From the NCBI RefSeq assembly GCF_019279795.1, contig NC_056727.1, forward strand, positions 1,208,116,413 through 1,208,180,412: 64,000 bases of DNA, written 5' to 3'. The notes beneath the pieces were generated by a model that did no database searches, had not been told where the DNA came from, and worked only from the letters and a program-made list of their open reading frames with translations. The translations under genes were made by a program, and so were the position numbers. The stretch is from Protopterus annectens. Lineage: Eukaryota; Chordata; Ceratodontiformes; Protopteridae. Position 1 is the first letter of the stretch. Each line of letters opens with the position of its first letter. Shown in pieces: positions 47,283-56,939 of this stretch.

Positions 47283-48275
47283 GCCATCTTGGTGGCAGCG
47301 CATAAACCTTCCACCAGGAAGATTTACCGCAGTAAATGGAAGTGCTTTTCCGTCTGGGCAGAACATCATAATTTGGACCCCTTCACTGCTCTGCTAACAT
47401 CAGTTTTGGACTTCCTTACCGGGCTTTTTCAGCAAGGGGCTAGCTGTTCGACAGTTAAGGTACAATTGGCAGCCATCTCCCATTACCATGTAGGACACGA
47501 GACCGGTCCCTTGATGTCAGCTAAACTATGTAAAACCTTCCTCAAGGGTACCTTTCTGCTTAGGCCCCCGATCAAAGAAGCCATACCCCCTTGGGACCTA
47601 TAGCTAGTTCTTCAGGCCTTGACTACTTCCCCCTTTGAACCAGCTGCCTCTGCTGATCTTAAATACGTGTCTTGGAAAACAGCATTTCTGGTAGCCATCA
47701 CCTCTGCGAAAAGAGTTTCGGAACTTCAAGCTCTTTCCGTAAAACCTCCTTACTTGGTTTTTCATCAGATAGTGTACCTCAGGACCAATCCATCTTTTCT
47801 ACCTAAGGTGGCCTCAGAAACCAATATCAATCAGTCCATCAATCTTCCTGTTTTCTTCCCTAATTGCCAAAATAAAGGAGAATACAAGCTGCACTCGTTA
47901 GATGTGCACAGGCAGCTGCGTTTCTATATTCATAGGACTGCTGGTCACAGACCATCTGATCAGCTGTTTGTTTCCTTTGCCAAATTCAATTTAGGTAAAG
48001 CTGTTTCGAAGGTCACCTTATCACACTGGATTTCCCAATTTATCCTTCTAGCTTATGAGGCTTCTGGGAGGCCCGCACCTCAAAGGGTCCATGCTCACTC
48101 CACTCGCTCCATATCTATTTCTACTGCATTCAGATCTAGAGTCCCTTTTGATGATATTTGCTCGGCAGCCACTTGGGCTTCATCTCATACCTTTATTCAC
48201 CACTGCAAGCTGGACGCCCCTTCCAGAGGGAGAGCATCTTTTGGCTCCGCAGTGCTCCGGAACATCCTTCCATGA
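47283..48275 (+). pseudogene. Tyrosine recombinase gene of DIRS C1 (fossil)
   Basis: N-terminal part: ILVAAHKPSTRKIYRSKWKC and FLTGLFQQGASCSTVKVQLAA. Catalytic part: FEPAASADLKYVSWKT, the arginine block SAKRVSELQAL (near 47705; relatives have SARRVSEL), LRTNPSFLPKV, HRQLRFYIHRT, HSTRSISISTAF (near 48090) and ATWASSHTFIHHCKLD (near 48170), where relatives have HY. It is the best preserved recombinase in the window, yet broken. Confidence 0.88.
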
Positions 48276-48317
48276 TGGCCGTCCAAGATTCAGGTAGCTG
48301 GGGACTCTCTCCCACAG

Positions 48318-48405
48318 GTTGCTGACAAATAAGTTATGTACTCACCATACCATTTGAGTAGGTAACTTCATTTGTCTGCAACCATCCCCTCTCCTTCCCC
48401 CTGGC
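48318..48405 (+). repeat. Internal complementary region of DIRS C1
   Basis: GTTGCTGACAAATAAG complements the left tip (near 45481). GTTATGTACTCACCATACCA through TTCATTTGTCTGCAACC complements the right tip at 48605-48664. Same layout as in families A and B. Confidence 0.85.
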
Positions 48406-48487
48406 CTTCAGAAGAGTTAGATGATAGTATTATTTCTGCCTTTTCCTTTTTGGGATACCTTTTCAGGTATATAGGAGGGCAAACTTG

Positions 48488-48664
48488 ATCTGAGGTCAAT
48501 TGGGGTTGGCAGGGGATTATGGGTGAGGGGAGGAGCTAGGAGCTCGGATCCATAGCTGTATAAATAGTTGCCGGCTCTGATTCGATATCTGATCCAAGAC
48601 CCATAGGTTGCAGACAAATGAAGTCACCTACTCAGATGGAACATTATGGTGAGTACATAACTTA
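48488..48664 (+). repeat. Right inverted terminal repeat of DIRS C1
   Basis: The inverted counterpart of 45479-45595 (GGTCAATTGGGGTTGGCAGG against CCTGCCAACCCCAATAGACC on the left), then a tip ending GGTGAGTACATAACTT. More diverged from the left repeat than in B1 and B2, so C1 is older or belongs to a looser family. Confidence 0.8.
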
Positions 48665-48837
48665 CTTTAGCATATCTGTCCCATGGATCCCCTCTTCATT
48701 GCAGTCTGGTATTAAAATGTTTTTGAAGGGGGTTTTGTATGAGAGACCTCCATTTAAACCGATGGCCCTTTTGGCATCTTAAGTTTGTGTTAGAAGCTAA
48801 CAGGCTCCATTTGAACCAGCCAGCTTGGTTGAATATC

Positions 48838-49073
48838 CGCGGTGGTGGTGCTGCAGTAGCGTTGCCGCCTCACAGTAAGACGCTGTCCAGTTAGATTCTC
48901 AGCTAGAGCCTCTTCTGCGTGGAGACGTGCGTGAATGGGCGTACCTTCGTTGAAGGTTGTGCATCAAGGCTAGTAACTCGGCACGTAAAAATCAACTACT
49001 AATCATTAGCGGACCGGAGTTCCGCTGTGGCGACCCCTAACTGGGAAAAGCCGAAAGACTCCACAAAAAAAAC
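48838..49073 (+). mobile_element. V-SINE-like short interspersed element
   Basis: A tRNA-like head with an A-box-like word (TGCTGCAGTAGCG, 48849-48861) and the CGCCTCACAGTAAGACG text typical of this head. A worn B-box region (TTAGATTCTCAGC) follows, then TCTGCGTGGAGAC. The central conserved V segment is TTCCGCTGTGGCGACCCC plus TAA..GGGAAAAGCCGAAAG (49020-49056). An A-rich tail follows (49063-49072). This combination is known from V-SINEs such as zebrafish DANA and lungfish Lun1. About 235 bp, and it splits the recombinase text of A5. It needs a LINE partner for movement; no partner tail is identified here. Confidence 0.82.
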
Positions 49074-49710
49074 ATGGGGAAGAAAGAGTTTCACTGATTG
49101 CACTGACATCTGCAAGAAAGGGCATCTGATTTGCAAGTTAAGGTGGGACAACCCTATTTCATTTCTCACAGGGGCAGGGTTTTTTTGAGAACTAATCTTT
49201 TCTTTTATGCCATAAGTGGCATCAGAGTTTACTTTTTGCCAAACAATCCATCTCCCTGTTTTTTTCCTGAACCTAAAACTGGGAGAGAAAGGGATATTCC
49301 ATGCCTTGGATGTCCACAGACAACTGTGGTACTAGCTTGGCAACGCTGAATTTTTCAGATATTCTAATTGTTCATTTCTTATGAAAGAAAGAAGGGTCAA
49401 CCCATGTCAAAACAGTTTCTAAATGGTTGTCCAAGGCTATTACCTTTTGTTAAACTCTGTAATAAAACTGTTCCAAGCGAGATTCAGGACCACTATCAGG
49501 GCCTTGGCTTTTTGGAAAGGGTTAGATTCTGAAAATATTTTAGAACCTACTACTAGGTCCTCTGTACGTACTTTTACAAAGCACTGTAAGCTTGATTTCT
49601 TGTCCAGGTTCAGGTCAGGCTTTGCTTGGACCATTCCCCAGAGGCTGCTGGACTCCTCTTTCCATCTCCCAAATGTTGTAAGCTAGGGTAATCTAGCCAT
49701 GTAGTAAAGG

Positions 49711-49800
49711 CTGTTGCATCACTGTTCATTATGATGAGCATAGTACAGTTGTGTATACAAGAAAAGTGTAATCCCTACTGCAGTAGCCCCTCTCTCTAAC
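49711..49800 (+). repeat. Internal complementary region of DIRS A5
   Basis: GTTGCATCACTGTTCATTATGATGAGC followed by ATAGTACAGTTGTGTATAC matches the A2 region at 10630-10680 and complements the right tip at 50890-50925. The second half is worn. Confidence 0.65.
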
Positions 49801-50100
49801 CCCTTGTTTTTTAATGTGTTTTTTTATGCCAGGGTGTGGACGTTTGTTTTATTTGTTCTAGGCGTAGCTCTGAAGGGCTTGGTGACCAAATATGTCTTAG
49901 TCCTCTCTTCTTGAGCTACCTGACTGGGTGTGTAGAAGGCAACCTGAATCTTTGGAAGCTGGTCGACTGTTCATATCCTTGGCAGTGTAGTACCGATATG
50001 GTTGAGGCTTCTTCAGCAGTGATGATTTGAAAATCTGCTGTTATGATGAGTTTACTTGCACAACTGTATTATCCTTTTGAAGCAATCCTTTGGTGTTTTT

Positions 50101-50600
50101 NNNNNNNNNNNNNNNNNNNNNNNNNNNNNNNNNNNNNNNNNNNNNNNNNNNNNNNNNNNNNNNNNNNNNNNNNNNNNNNNNNNNNNNNNNNNNNNNNNNN
50201 NNNNNNNNNNNNNNNNNNNNNNNNNNNNNNNNNNNNNNNNNNNNNNNNNNNNNNNNNNNNNNNNNNNNNNNNNNNNNNNNNNNNNNNNNNNNNNNNNNNN
50301 NNNNNNNNNNNNNNNNNNNNNNNNNNNNNNNNNNNNNNNNNNNNNNNNNNNNNNNNNNNNNNNNNNNNNNNNNNNNNNNNNNNNNNNNNNNNNNNNNNNN
50401 NNNNNNNNNNNNNNNNNNNNNNNNNNNNNNNNNNNNNNNNNNNNNNNNNNNNNNNNNNNNNNNNNNNNNNNNNNNNNNNNNNNNNNNNNNNNNNNNNNNN
50501 NNNNNNNNNNNNNNNNNNNNNNNNNNNNNNNNNNNNNNNNNNNNNNNNNNNNNNNNNNNNNNNNNNNNNNNNNNNNNNNNNNNNNNNNNNNNNNNNNNNN
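50101..50600. other. Assembly gap (500 N)
   Basis: Exactly 500 unknown bases, so the length is probably a placeholder. It lies between the internal complementary region and the right inverted repeat of A5, starting after GGTGTTTTT, the place where A2 has its long T/G/T homopolymer tract. Frames across it carry no meaning. Confidence 0.99.
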
Positions 50601-50714
50601 CTCCATTCCCCCTTTTTTCCTAAGGCACAGACTGTACATTTTTATTTTTGTGTGACGTGTCCCGGTGCTACCATTCCTGGGTTTGCCTTCTTTTGGGGGC
50701 TTCTGACAGTTAAG

Positions 50715-50925
50715 GCAAAACCTTGATAAAATGGTGTCTGCTGCCTCCATTTATACCTGATGTACTGACATAAGTTTTATAACCAGCGGCAGCTGACGTC
50801 ATATACCAAGGACTCTGATATTCAGTCTGACTCAGGCTTACCGGGGCGGATAAACCCATATGTGAGGACTGCAACAGTGAATACACTCTAACATCTACAT
50901 TTATGGTACGTGTACACAACTGTAT
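50715..50925 (+). repeat. Right inverted terminal repeat of DIRS A5
   Basis: Complement of a family-A left repeat: ATAAAATGGTGTCTGCTGCC (against CGCCATTTT text in A4), a minus-strand TATAAA near 50751, GGACTGCAACAGTGAATACAC, then the extra tip ATCTACATTTATGGTACG. Confidence 0.8.
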
Positions 50926-52135
50926 TTTTTTTGCGTGTGGCCAATCTTCTTGCAATCTTTTTTGCCTCTCCTCAAGTGCAGCAGCTACTTTGCCCCAATT
51001 CCCCCACAGGGGGAGTCTCTGAGGGATACTGTTCATGATTGCCCCCTGGGTTTTATTGTATGCATACCTCTCCCCGTGGGTTACTGTATGCATACCTCTC
51101 GCTTTCTGTAATACTAAAGTTCCCACAGAAGCTGTTCACTTTGTCACACAAACTTTGTAAGACATTTTACAGGGAACCACTTCTCTTGAGACCCCCCCAG
51201 TTAGATCTCCTACTCCACTGTGGGATTTAACCCTAGTACTGCAAGGTTTATTCCTTCCTCCCTTAGAACCTGCAAGAACTTGCGATCTAAAGTTTCTTTC
51301 TTGGAAGATTTTTTTGGTAGCCATTACCTCTGCCAGAATAATTTTGGAAATTCAGGTCTTGTTGGCGAAACCTCCATCAGAAGGATAGAGTTACATTGCG
51401 AACAAATGCATTTTTTTTGCCCAAAGTGGGTTTAGAATCCAGCATATTAACCTAGCTCTCAATCTACCAGTTTTCTTCCCAAATTATACAAGTAAAGATT
51501 TTCTACATTCAGTAGATGTTCATACAGTTACAGTTTTATTTGCACAGAACAAAACACTTCAGAAATTCAGACCAGTTTGTCTCCCTTACTGAAGGAAATT
51601 TGGCTAAATCAGTGCCTCAATGGCTAACTGCATTTCCTTCATTTATAATAAATGAAACTTGCCTCTCACAAAGTGAGCATGTGCTTACTCTACAAGATCA
51701 TGAACAGCTTCCTCAGCTTTTCATCCAAGAGCCTCCTTGGATGACATTTGTGCGGCTGCAACTTGGGCTTCTCTTTATACCTTCATATCTCATTACAAAC
51801 TGGACTTGGTTTCTAGAAATAGGGCATCATTTGGCTCAAAGGTGCTCAGGAATACCCAAGGATTTCTGTAGTTGGGGACTCTGTCCCATCAGTGAGGCTG
51901 AAATGAAACTTGACATCTGATAGTTGTGTACTAACCATAACATTCCACTCTGTCCTTTTTCATTTCTGCGTCAACTTCCCTCCCACCAACTCCCTACCAT
52001 TATATTCTGGAACAACTGTAGATAGAGCAACTCTGAAGTATTCCTCTTACATGTATGGCTCCAGATATGGCTTTGTCCTTCTTTCCACTACTGTACTACT
52101 AAAGGTTTCCATAAAGTTTCATAAGCTGATGTGAA
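50926..52135 (+). mobile_element. DIRS-type fragment F1 (methyltransferase-like block, recombinase, internal region)
   Basis: Fossil fragment of a family near B and C. It begins in LFASP-type text (about 50950-51110, with a short doublet around GTATGCATACCTCTC). Recombinase remains follow: PLEPARTCDLKFLSWKI-type text near 51260, a worn arginine block near 51330, ATWASLYTFISHYKLD-like text near 51760-51800. Then an internal region near 51915-51965 (TAGTTGTGTACTAACCATAAC). The left part should lie left of A5 and the right repeat beyond G1, outside the window. Very worn. Confidence 0.7.
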
Positions 52136-52310
52136 GTTGTTCAATCTCGCCATTTGTTCTTACACGAGTCGGCCGCTTTCCAAGCTCATGATCTTTGAGT
52201 AGCTCGAGGCACAGTCCCTATCACATGATGCTCCCTATTACATGATGCTCTCCTACCAACCCCAGATCTAGTTTGCCACTGCAACGGAACACACTATCTT
52301 CGGAGGAAGC
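52136..52310 (+). repeat. Left inverted terminal repeat of DIRS G1
   Basis: Assigned by position and by likeness to B1 and B2 (TCAATCTCGCCATTTGTTCTT, the GAGTAGCTCGAGGC word, CCCCAGATCTAGTTTGCC). The matching right repeat is outside the window. A short TCACATGATGCTCCCTAT doublet lies inside. Confidence 0.7.
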
Positions 52311-52717
52311 TTGGGCCAGTAACCTTTTTTTCTTAGCTAAATAACTAAATATATATTCTATCAGGGATCTGATATATGTGAAACTATTAATATTATTTGT
52401 ATTTGTTGTTTCAGTGAGTTAACTGTATAATATTTTTTTTCTTTCTAAATTGGAGCGGTTGCTCCTAGGCCTTTGGCCTTTCCTTAGTTGTGTTCTACTT
52501 GACAGGGCTCTGTCAAATTTATTTCCCTATCCCCTCCTTGTTCATAACTTGGTGCTATTGGATTTGGTGTATCTGACGTTTTTGTGACCAGACCTTTTAA
52601 AATAATACTTGTAGTCAGTTTGCAGTTCAGGGATCTGAACTTTCTAGGAGTATCTTAGCGGATTATTGACATTATTTTTTATCAGGGATCTGATATTTGT
52701 GTGTTTTCTTTGGTTTC

Positions 52718-54800
52718 ATGTCTGAGGAACAAAAATCAGGACTTGAGAGGTGTGACTGTGGACAGAAGATATCCATCACCGATAACCACGTTTCTTGTGT
52801 GTACTGCTTGGGTCCAGTACATTTGCAAGAGGATTGCTCTCTCTGCCACTCCTTCAGTGGCAGGGTTTTGTTAGAAAGTCAAAGGAAATTGGTGGATAGA
52901 GGACTGTTGAAGCCAGACTTTCAAGAAGCGCTAGACTAGACTGACCAGACCTCCAAGTCCTCGAAGGGGTCTAAGTCTTCTAAGGTGTCATTAGAGCACA
53001 GGTCCTCTGCTCCAAGCACCTCTGGGAAGACTCTGTGCACCGAACTCCTCGGAGCCAAATCTGTGTTGGAGCTGGTGTCGGAAGTTTTATAAAGTCCCGA
53101 TCTTTAGGTCGGTGGCTTCTAAGGCTCCTTCGACCCGTTCTTCTGGGACCCTTTCAGACATCGATGTGGACCTCGTGGGGCAGAGGCTTTTGGAGAACCC
53201 GGCCCTGCCCAAATTGCTTTCGGCTTCGTCCCAACTGACTTCAAAGCCTACTACCCCCCCCCCCCGCCATGATTTCTACTCCCCCTTCGAGGCCAGTCGA
53301 ACCTTCAGAGCCGGAAAGAGAGGATCTGATGGTGGAACCCTCGGAGCCGAGGCCTGTTCCAGTGCCCTCTGCCCCGTTTACCTTGACTTCGGTTCTGATC
53401 AAAGAGTCTCTGAGCAGAGACACTCTCGCTGGTTCCGGGGGAGAGAGTCGAACCGACACTTTGGTTCCGACTCTTCCTCTTGGGGCTTCAGTGCAGATGA
53501 GCTCAGCTCCATCCTCTGGTTTGGAGCCCGTGGTCTCGGCCCCTGGGAGGTTGCAGTCTTCTTCGGAACCGGCGGACTCCTTGGGTCGGGAAACCAGTGC
53601 CTTCGATGCCATGAGGGTCATGTCTGCAAAGACCCTTACTACTTCGGATCTTTCCTCTTCCTCCCCAAAAGGGCCGCGTTCTGTCCCTACACCACAGGTT
53701 CCTACTAAGTGTCGCGACCCAGAGCTTCAGGTAACCTTGTTGGGTGACCCTTGCTTGACAGACTTCACCAGACACCCCCACTGAAGTCCCTAGAAAGAGA
53801 GTGGGCAAGAGGAGGCATTTGGATTCCCCTCAGGAATCCTTAACATCAGACACAGACTTAGAGGAATAAGAAGGGTCCCCACAGTCCTCTGAGGAGGTCT
53901 CATTTACAGACATCCTGGAAATATTAAGGCGGAGGGGTGACTCGCAGTCCCTTACCCTTATTGAGGATGAGTCGGTGCTCCCTGAAGGCCTTTGGGTCTC
54001 AACCTTCCCCTCCTGGGTTATTCCGCCCTTTGACGAATTAGTTTGCTCGAAGGGCGTGGGAGTCTCCTGATTCCATAGAACCGGTCCCTCAGAGGCCCAA
54101 CAAATCACCTCCCCTCAAGACTGGTCTTTTCTTACGAAAGGAGTCCCCCGTTGATGCCATGGTGGTGGCGGCTGCGGCCACCAAGAAAGAGATATCGGAA
54201 ACCTCTTCTGTTCATCCTCCTAATAAAGACTCTAGGACGATGGACAGATACGGGTAGCGCATCTTTAGTTCTGCGACATTTGCAATGAGATTGCTTAACT
54301 GTTTAACCCACTTTACCAGTCTTCAACGAGATCTCCTCAAAGAGCTTGGAGATGCTCTACAGGGCAGAACAGATGATGCTGTTTCTGAGAAAGTGACTGC
54401 ACAGCTTAACACCCTTAATTCTATTGTGAACTCGTCCATGCTGTTCATTTCTTTATGCAGCTGATGGATTGAGCCGGGCAGCAAGTCTTCCTTTAATACC
54501 CCATTCAATGGCTCTTCCTTGTTTGGGCTTAAAGTCAAGGAGACACTCACTAGGTGTGAGCAGGAAGGAAAGACTCTCTCTGCCGTAGGAGTCTGTTTTT
54601 CCACCCCCACTAGACCATACCCCAAAGGTCAGAAAGGTGGAAAAATGTGGTTCCGAAAGTCCCAAGGAGATTTCCAGAACACATGTAGTGAACCTCCCTC
54701 CAGGGGCAGAGGAGGGGGTTATAATGGTAGACGCCGCAAAGGCGGCAGAGGGGGTCCGCAGAACCAGAGCGACAGGGAGCAGTTCCTTGGCAAGCCCTGA
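52718..54800 (+). pseudogene. Gag-like gene of DIRS G1 (fossil)
   Basis: ATG at 52718. The zinc-type N-terminus is complete: ERCDCGQKIS, then SCVYCLGPVHLQEDCSLCHS. A long Ser/Pro/Glu-rich middle follows, then the core (PPNKDSRTMDRYG near 54212, LTHFTSLQRDLLKELG near 54305), then GVCFSTPTRPYPKGQKGGKM and a basic RGRGGGYNGRRRKGGRGG tail (near 54700). Similar to B1 and B2 in order but clearly diverged. Broken. Confidence 0.83.
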
Positions 54801-56572
54801 CTGTCCTGCTCTGGAGGCAGTCAGGGGTCGCTTAGCTTTATACCCAGGCACCTGGCTAGGAATTGCATCAGATTCTTGGGTAAAAAGCATAGTTACCAGA
54901 GGTTACATCATTCCCTTTTCAGAATCCCCTTCCATTCATACAAGAATCCCAGACGTTCCACCCAGTCTGCGGAATCTAGCAGCCATAGAAATTCAAAGGC
55001 TGCTAGAAAAGTCATCCAGCTAGTCCCAGCGGACCAGATAGGATCCGGAACTTACTCCAGGTTCTTTTTTAGTTCCAAAGAAAACGGGACTGGAGGCCCA
55101 TCTTAGATCTCTGCAAACTAAACACCTTTGTCAAAAAGGAAAAGTTCTGGATGGTCATGCTTCAATCGATACTTCTGTTTCTCGAAATGGGCGATTGGAT
55201 GTGCTCTATAGATCTCAAGGATGCGCACTACCACATCAAGATGGCCAGGCCATCCAGAGATCACTTGCGTTTCCGGCTGGGGGCCAGTCACTACCAATTC
55301 CGAGCTCTGCCCTTTGGTCTCACCACAGCCCCCAGAGTGCTCACCAAATGTATGGCTCACCTGAGAAGTTTAGGATTCTGGGTGTTTCCATATCTGGATG
55401 ACTGGCTCCTCACCGCCACCATCAGGCATCAGCTGATTCGCGCCAGCGATTACACTACATCAACCTGTGTTCCAAGTTGGGCATAACCTTAACTTTCGAA
55501 AAATGTGCTTTACTGCTGTTGCAGCATATTTCCTTTATAGGAGCAGGTCTAGACGCCACCACCACCCTGGTCAGATTGCCTCAAAGAGTAATATCTTTGC
55601 GAAGTCAAGTGTCCCATTTGTTAACGGAAAGGAAAATTCCTGCATTCTAGGTTCTGAAACTGTTGGGCACCATGTCAGCGACACTCATAGCGGTTCCTCT
55701 GGGACGAATGCACATGAGGATACTCCAATGGTTACTATTCACACAGTGGTCTTATCAACAGCTTCCAATGTCACACAAGATTCTTCAACCACCAAAGAAG
55801 GTCCTTTTTGTCAGAACAGCCACCAAGTTACTGTAGGTTGTCCATTTGTACTTCCCCCTCCCACAGTCACAGTGACCACGGATGCTTCCCTGATAGGGTG
55901 TGTGTGGGGGGGGGGGGGGCTGTTTCAGGGAAGAACTGTCCAAGGCACTTGGTCAGACATGGAATCTCATTTGCACATCAGTGTCCTAGAGTTGAGAGTG
56001 GTGTTTCTAGTGTTGCAGCACTTTCACAACTCTCTACCTTGAGAGACGATTGCAGTACAGACTGACAACATGCCAGTAGTCTGGTACATCAACAAGCAAG
56101 GGGGGGGGACCAAGTCTTACCCCTTATGCCAAGAGGCCCTGAGAATTTGGCAGTGGGCTGTATCCACCGGGCACTTCCTGATGGCAATGCACATACTCAG
56201 GTCATCCAAAGTGATAGCGGACAAACTGAGCAGAGCCATTCTGTTGCCTCACAAGTGGTCCCTCAAAGAACGAGTGGCAGGATATTCTGCAGATGGGGCC
56301 AGCTTTGCTGCGACCTTTTTGCATCCTCGATGAATGCCAAATGCAGAAGCTACTTTGCCCTGTACCCTCCACCGGGGGACAGCCCAAGGGACTCGCTCGT
56401 ACACGATTGGCCCTCTGGTCTCCTTTATGCCTTTCCTCCAATCCCGCTGATCCCCAGATTCTTACAGAAAGCCAAAAGCTTGGGAAGGACTGTTATTCTG
56501 ATAGCCCCGTTTTGGACTCTGCAGATATGGTTCCCCTTCCTACAGCAATACCAAGTGGAAGAACCTTGGAAT
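54801..56572 (+). pseudogene. RT, RNase H and methyltransferase-like region of DIRS G1 (fossil)
   Basis: RT blocks: LYPGTWLGIASDSWVKS, GSGTYSRFF, CSIDLKDAHYHIKMARPS (near 55200), ALPFGLTTAPRVLTKCMA (near 55305), catalytic YLDDWLL (near 55397). RNase H: VTVTTDASLIG (near 55870), HISVLELRVVFLVLQ and MPVVWYINKQ (near 56070). A FALYPPPGDSPRDSLVHDWPSGLLYAFPP block follows, read in pieces (56340-56440). Same order as B1. Broken. Confidence 0.83.
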
Positions 56573-56760
56573 GTTCTTCGTGTTTCACTGTTGCAGTCAT
56601 TACACGTGGGTTATCCTGCTGGCAGGCTACCCTCAGTCGGTCTGAATTCCAAAGTCTAGGTTCGGCATCGGTTGCTGTTGCCTCTTCCCTTACGTCAGAG
56701 CGCCAGGGGTATAAAAGATGCATTAAACGCCATTTTCTTCGGTCTTTCTTGCCACGCGGT
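56573..56760 (+). repeat. Left inverted terminal repeat of DIRS A4
   Basis: Starts GTTCTTCGTGTTTCACTG. It corresponds to 5648-5830 of A2 and is complemented by the first half of the internal region of A1 (15219-15265), showing that A1 and A4 belong to one family. Confidence 0.82.
56709..56743 (+). promoter_or_regulatory. Candidate promoter in the A4 terminal repeat
   Basis: GTATAAAAG at 56709-56717, a good TATA box, is followed about 14 bases later by CGCCATTTT, which on the other strand reads AAAATGGCG, a YY1-type word. The A2 left repeat has the same pair in slightly worn form. Placement upstream of Gag fits a promoter. Inference only. Confidence 0.5.
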
Positions 56761-56939
56761 GCCCGAAGCATAAGCAATTCGCAAGTGCCGGTCAGCTGAC
56801 TCCTGAGATTTACATGTTCGAATTTCAGATCCGAAGTAGTCTTCAAAAGCTAATTACCCCGTTGGGGAAACTTTTTTCTTGCTCCAGACCGATGTCAGAA
56901 AGTTAATTGTATTTCTTGTGGGAAGCAAATACCTCATAA

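Larger units (their letters stand above)
45479..48664 (+). mobile_element. Compact DIRS-type retroelement C1 (both ends, no gag)
   Basis: Fossil of about 3.2 kb. Parts: left inverted repeat (45479-45595, including CTGCCAACCCCAATAGACC), leader with a TG tract (45724-45781), RT from just before the catalytic block (45912 on), RNase H, methyltransferase-like block (to 47250), recombinase (47283-48275), internal complementary region (48318-48405) and right inverted repeat (48488-48664). No Gag or early RT is present. The coding part is well kept, with about three to five interruptions. It lies in family-A recombinase text that continues right after 48664, so it was inserted in A5. Confidence 0.85.
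48665..50925 (+). mobile_element. DIRS-type retroelement, family A-like, copy A5 (3' part)
   Basis: Fossil 3' portion. Recombinase remains at 48665-49690 (FEPAS near 48810; HCKLDFLSRFRSGFA near 49585), an internal complementary region near 49711-49800 (GAGCATAGTACAGTTGTGTA), an assembly gap, and a right inverted repeat at 50715-50925 (CAACAGTGAATACACTC, TCTACATTTATGGTACG). C1 is inserted at its left edge and a SINE at 48838-49073. Its left part may continue before 45479 or be lost. Old and broken, with more than ten interruptions. Confidence 0.75.
52136..56572 (+). mobile_element. DIRS-type retroelement G1 (5' part, interrupted by A4)
   Basis: Fossil related to family B. Parts: left inverted repeat (from 52136, GTTGTTCAATCTCGCC, to about 52310), leader, Gag (52718-54800), RT, RNase H and methyltransferase-like region (54801-56572). 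It breaks off inside the block MILIAPFW...WFPFLQQ...EEPWN, where A4 begins. The rest should lie to the right of A4, outside the window. Broken, with about fifteen interruptions; moderately old. Confidence 0.85.

Noticed and set aside
48838-49073. A tRNA gene in the SINE head
   Set aside because: The B-box and anticodon region are worn, and a SINE body and A-rich tail follow.
50043-50750. Frames running across the N block
   Set aside because: Unknown bases; the frames are artefacts of the gap.
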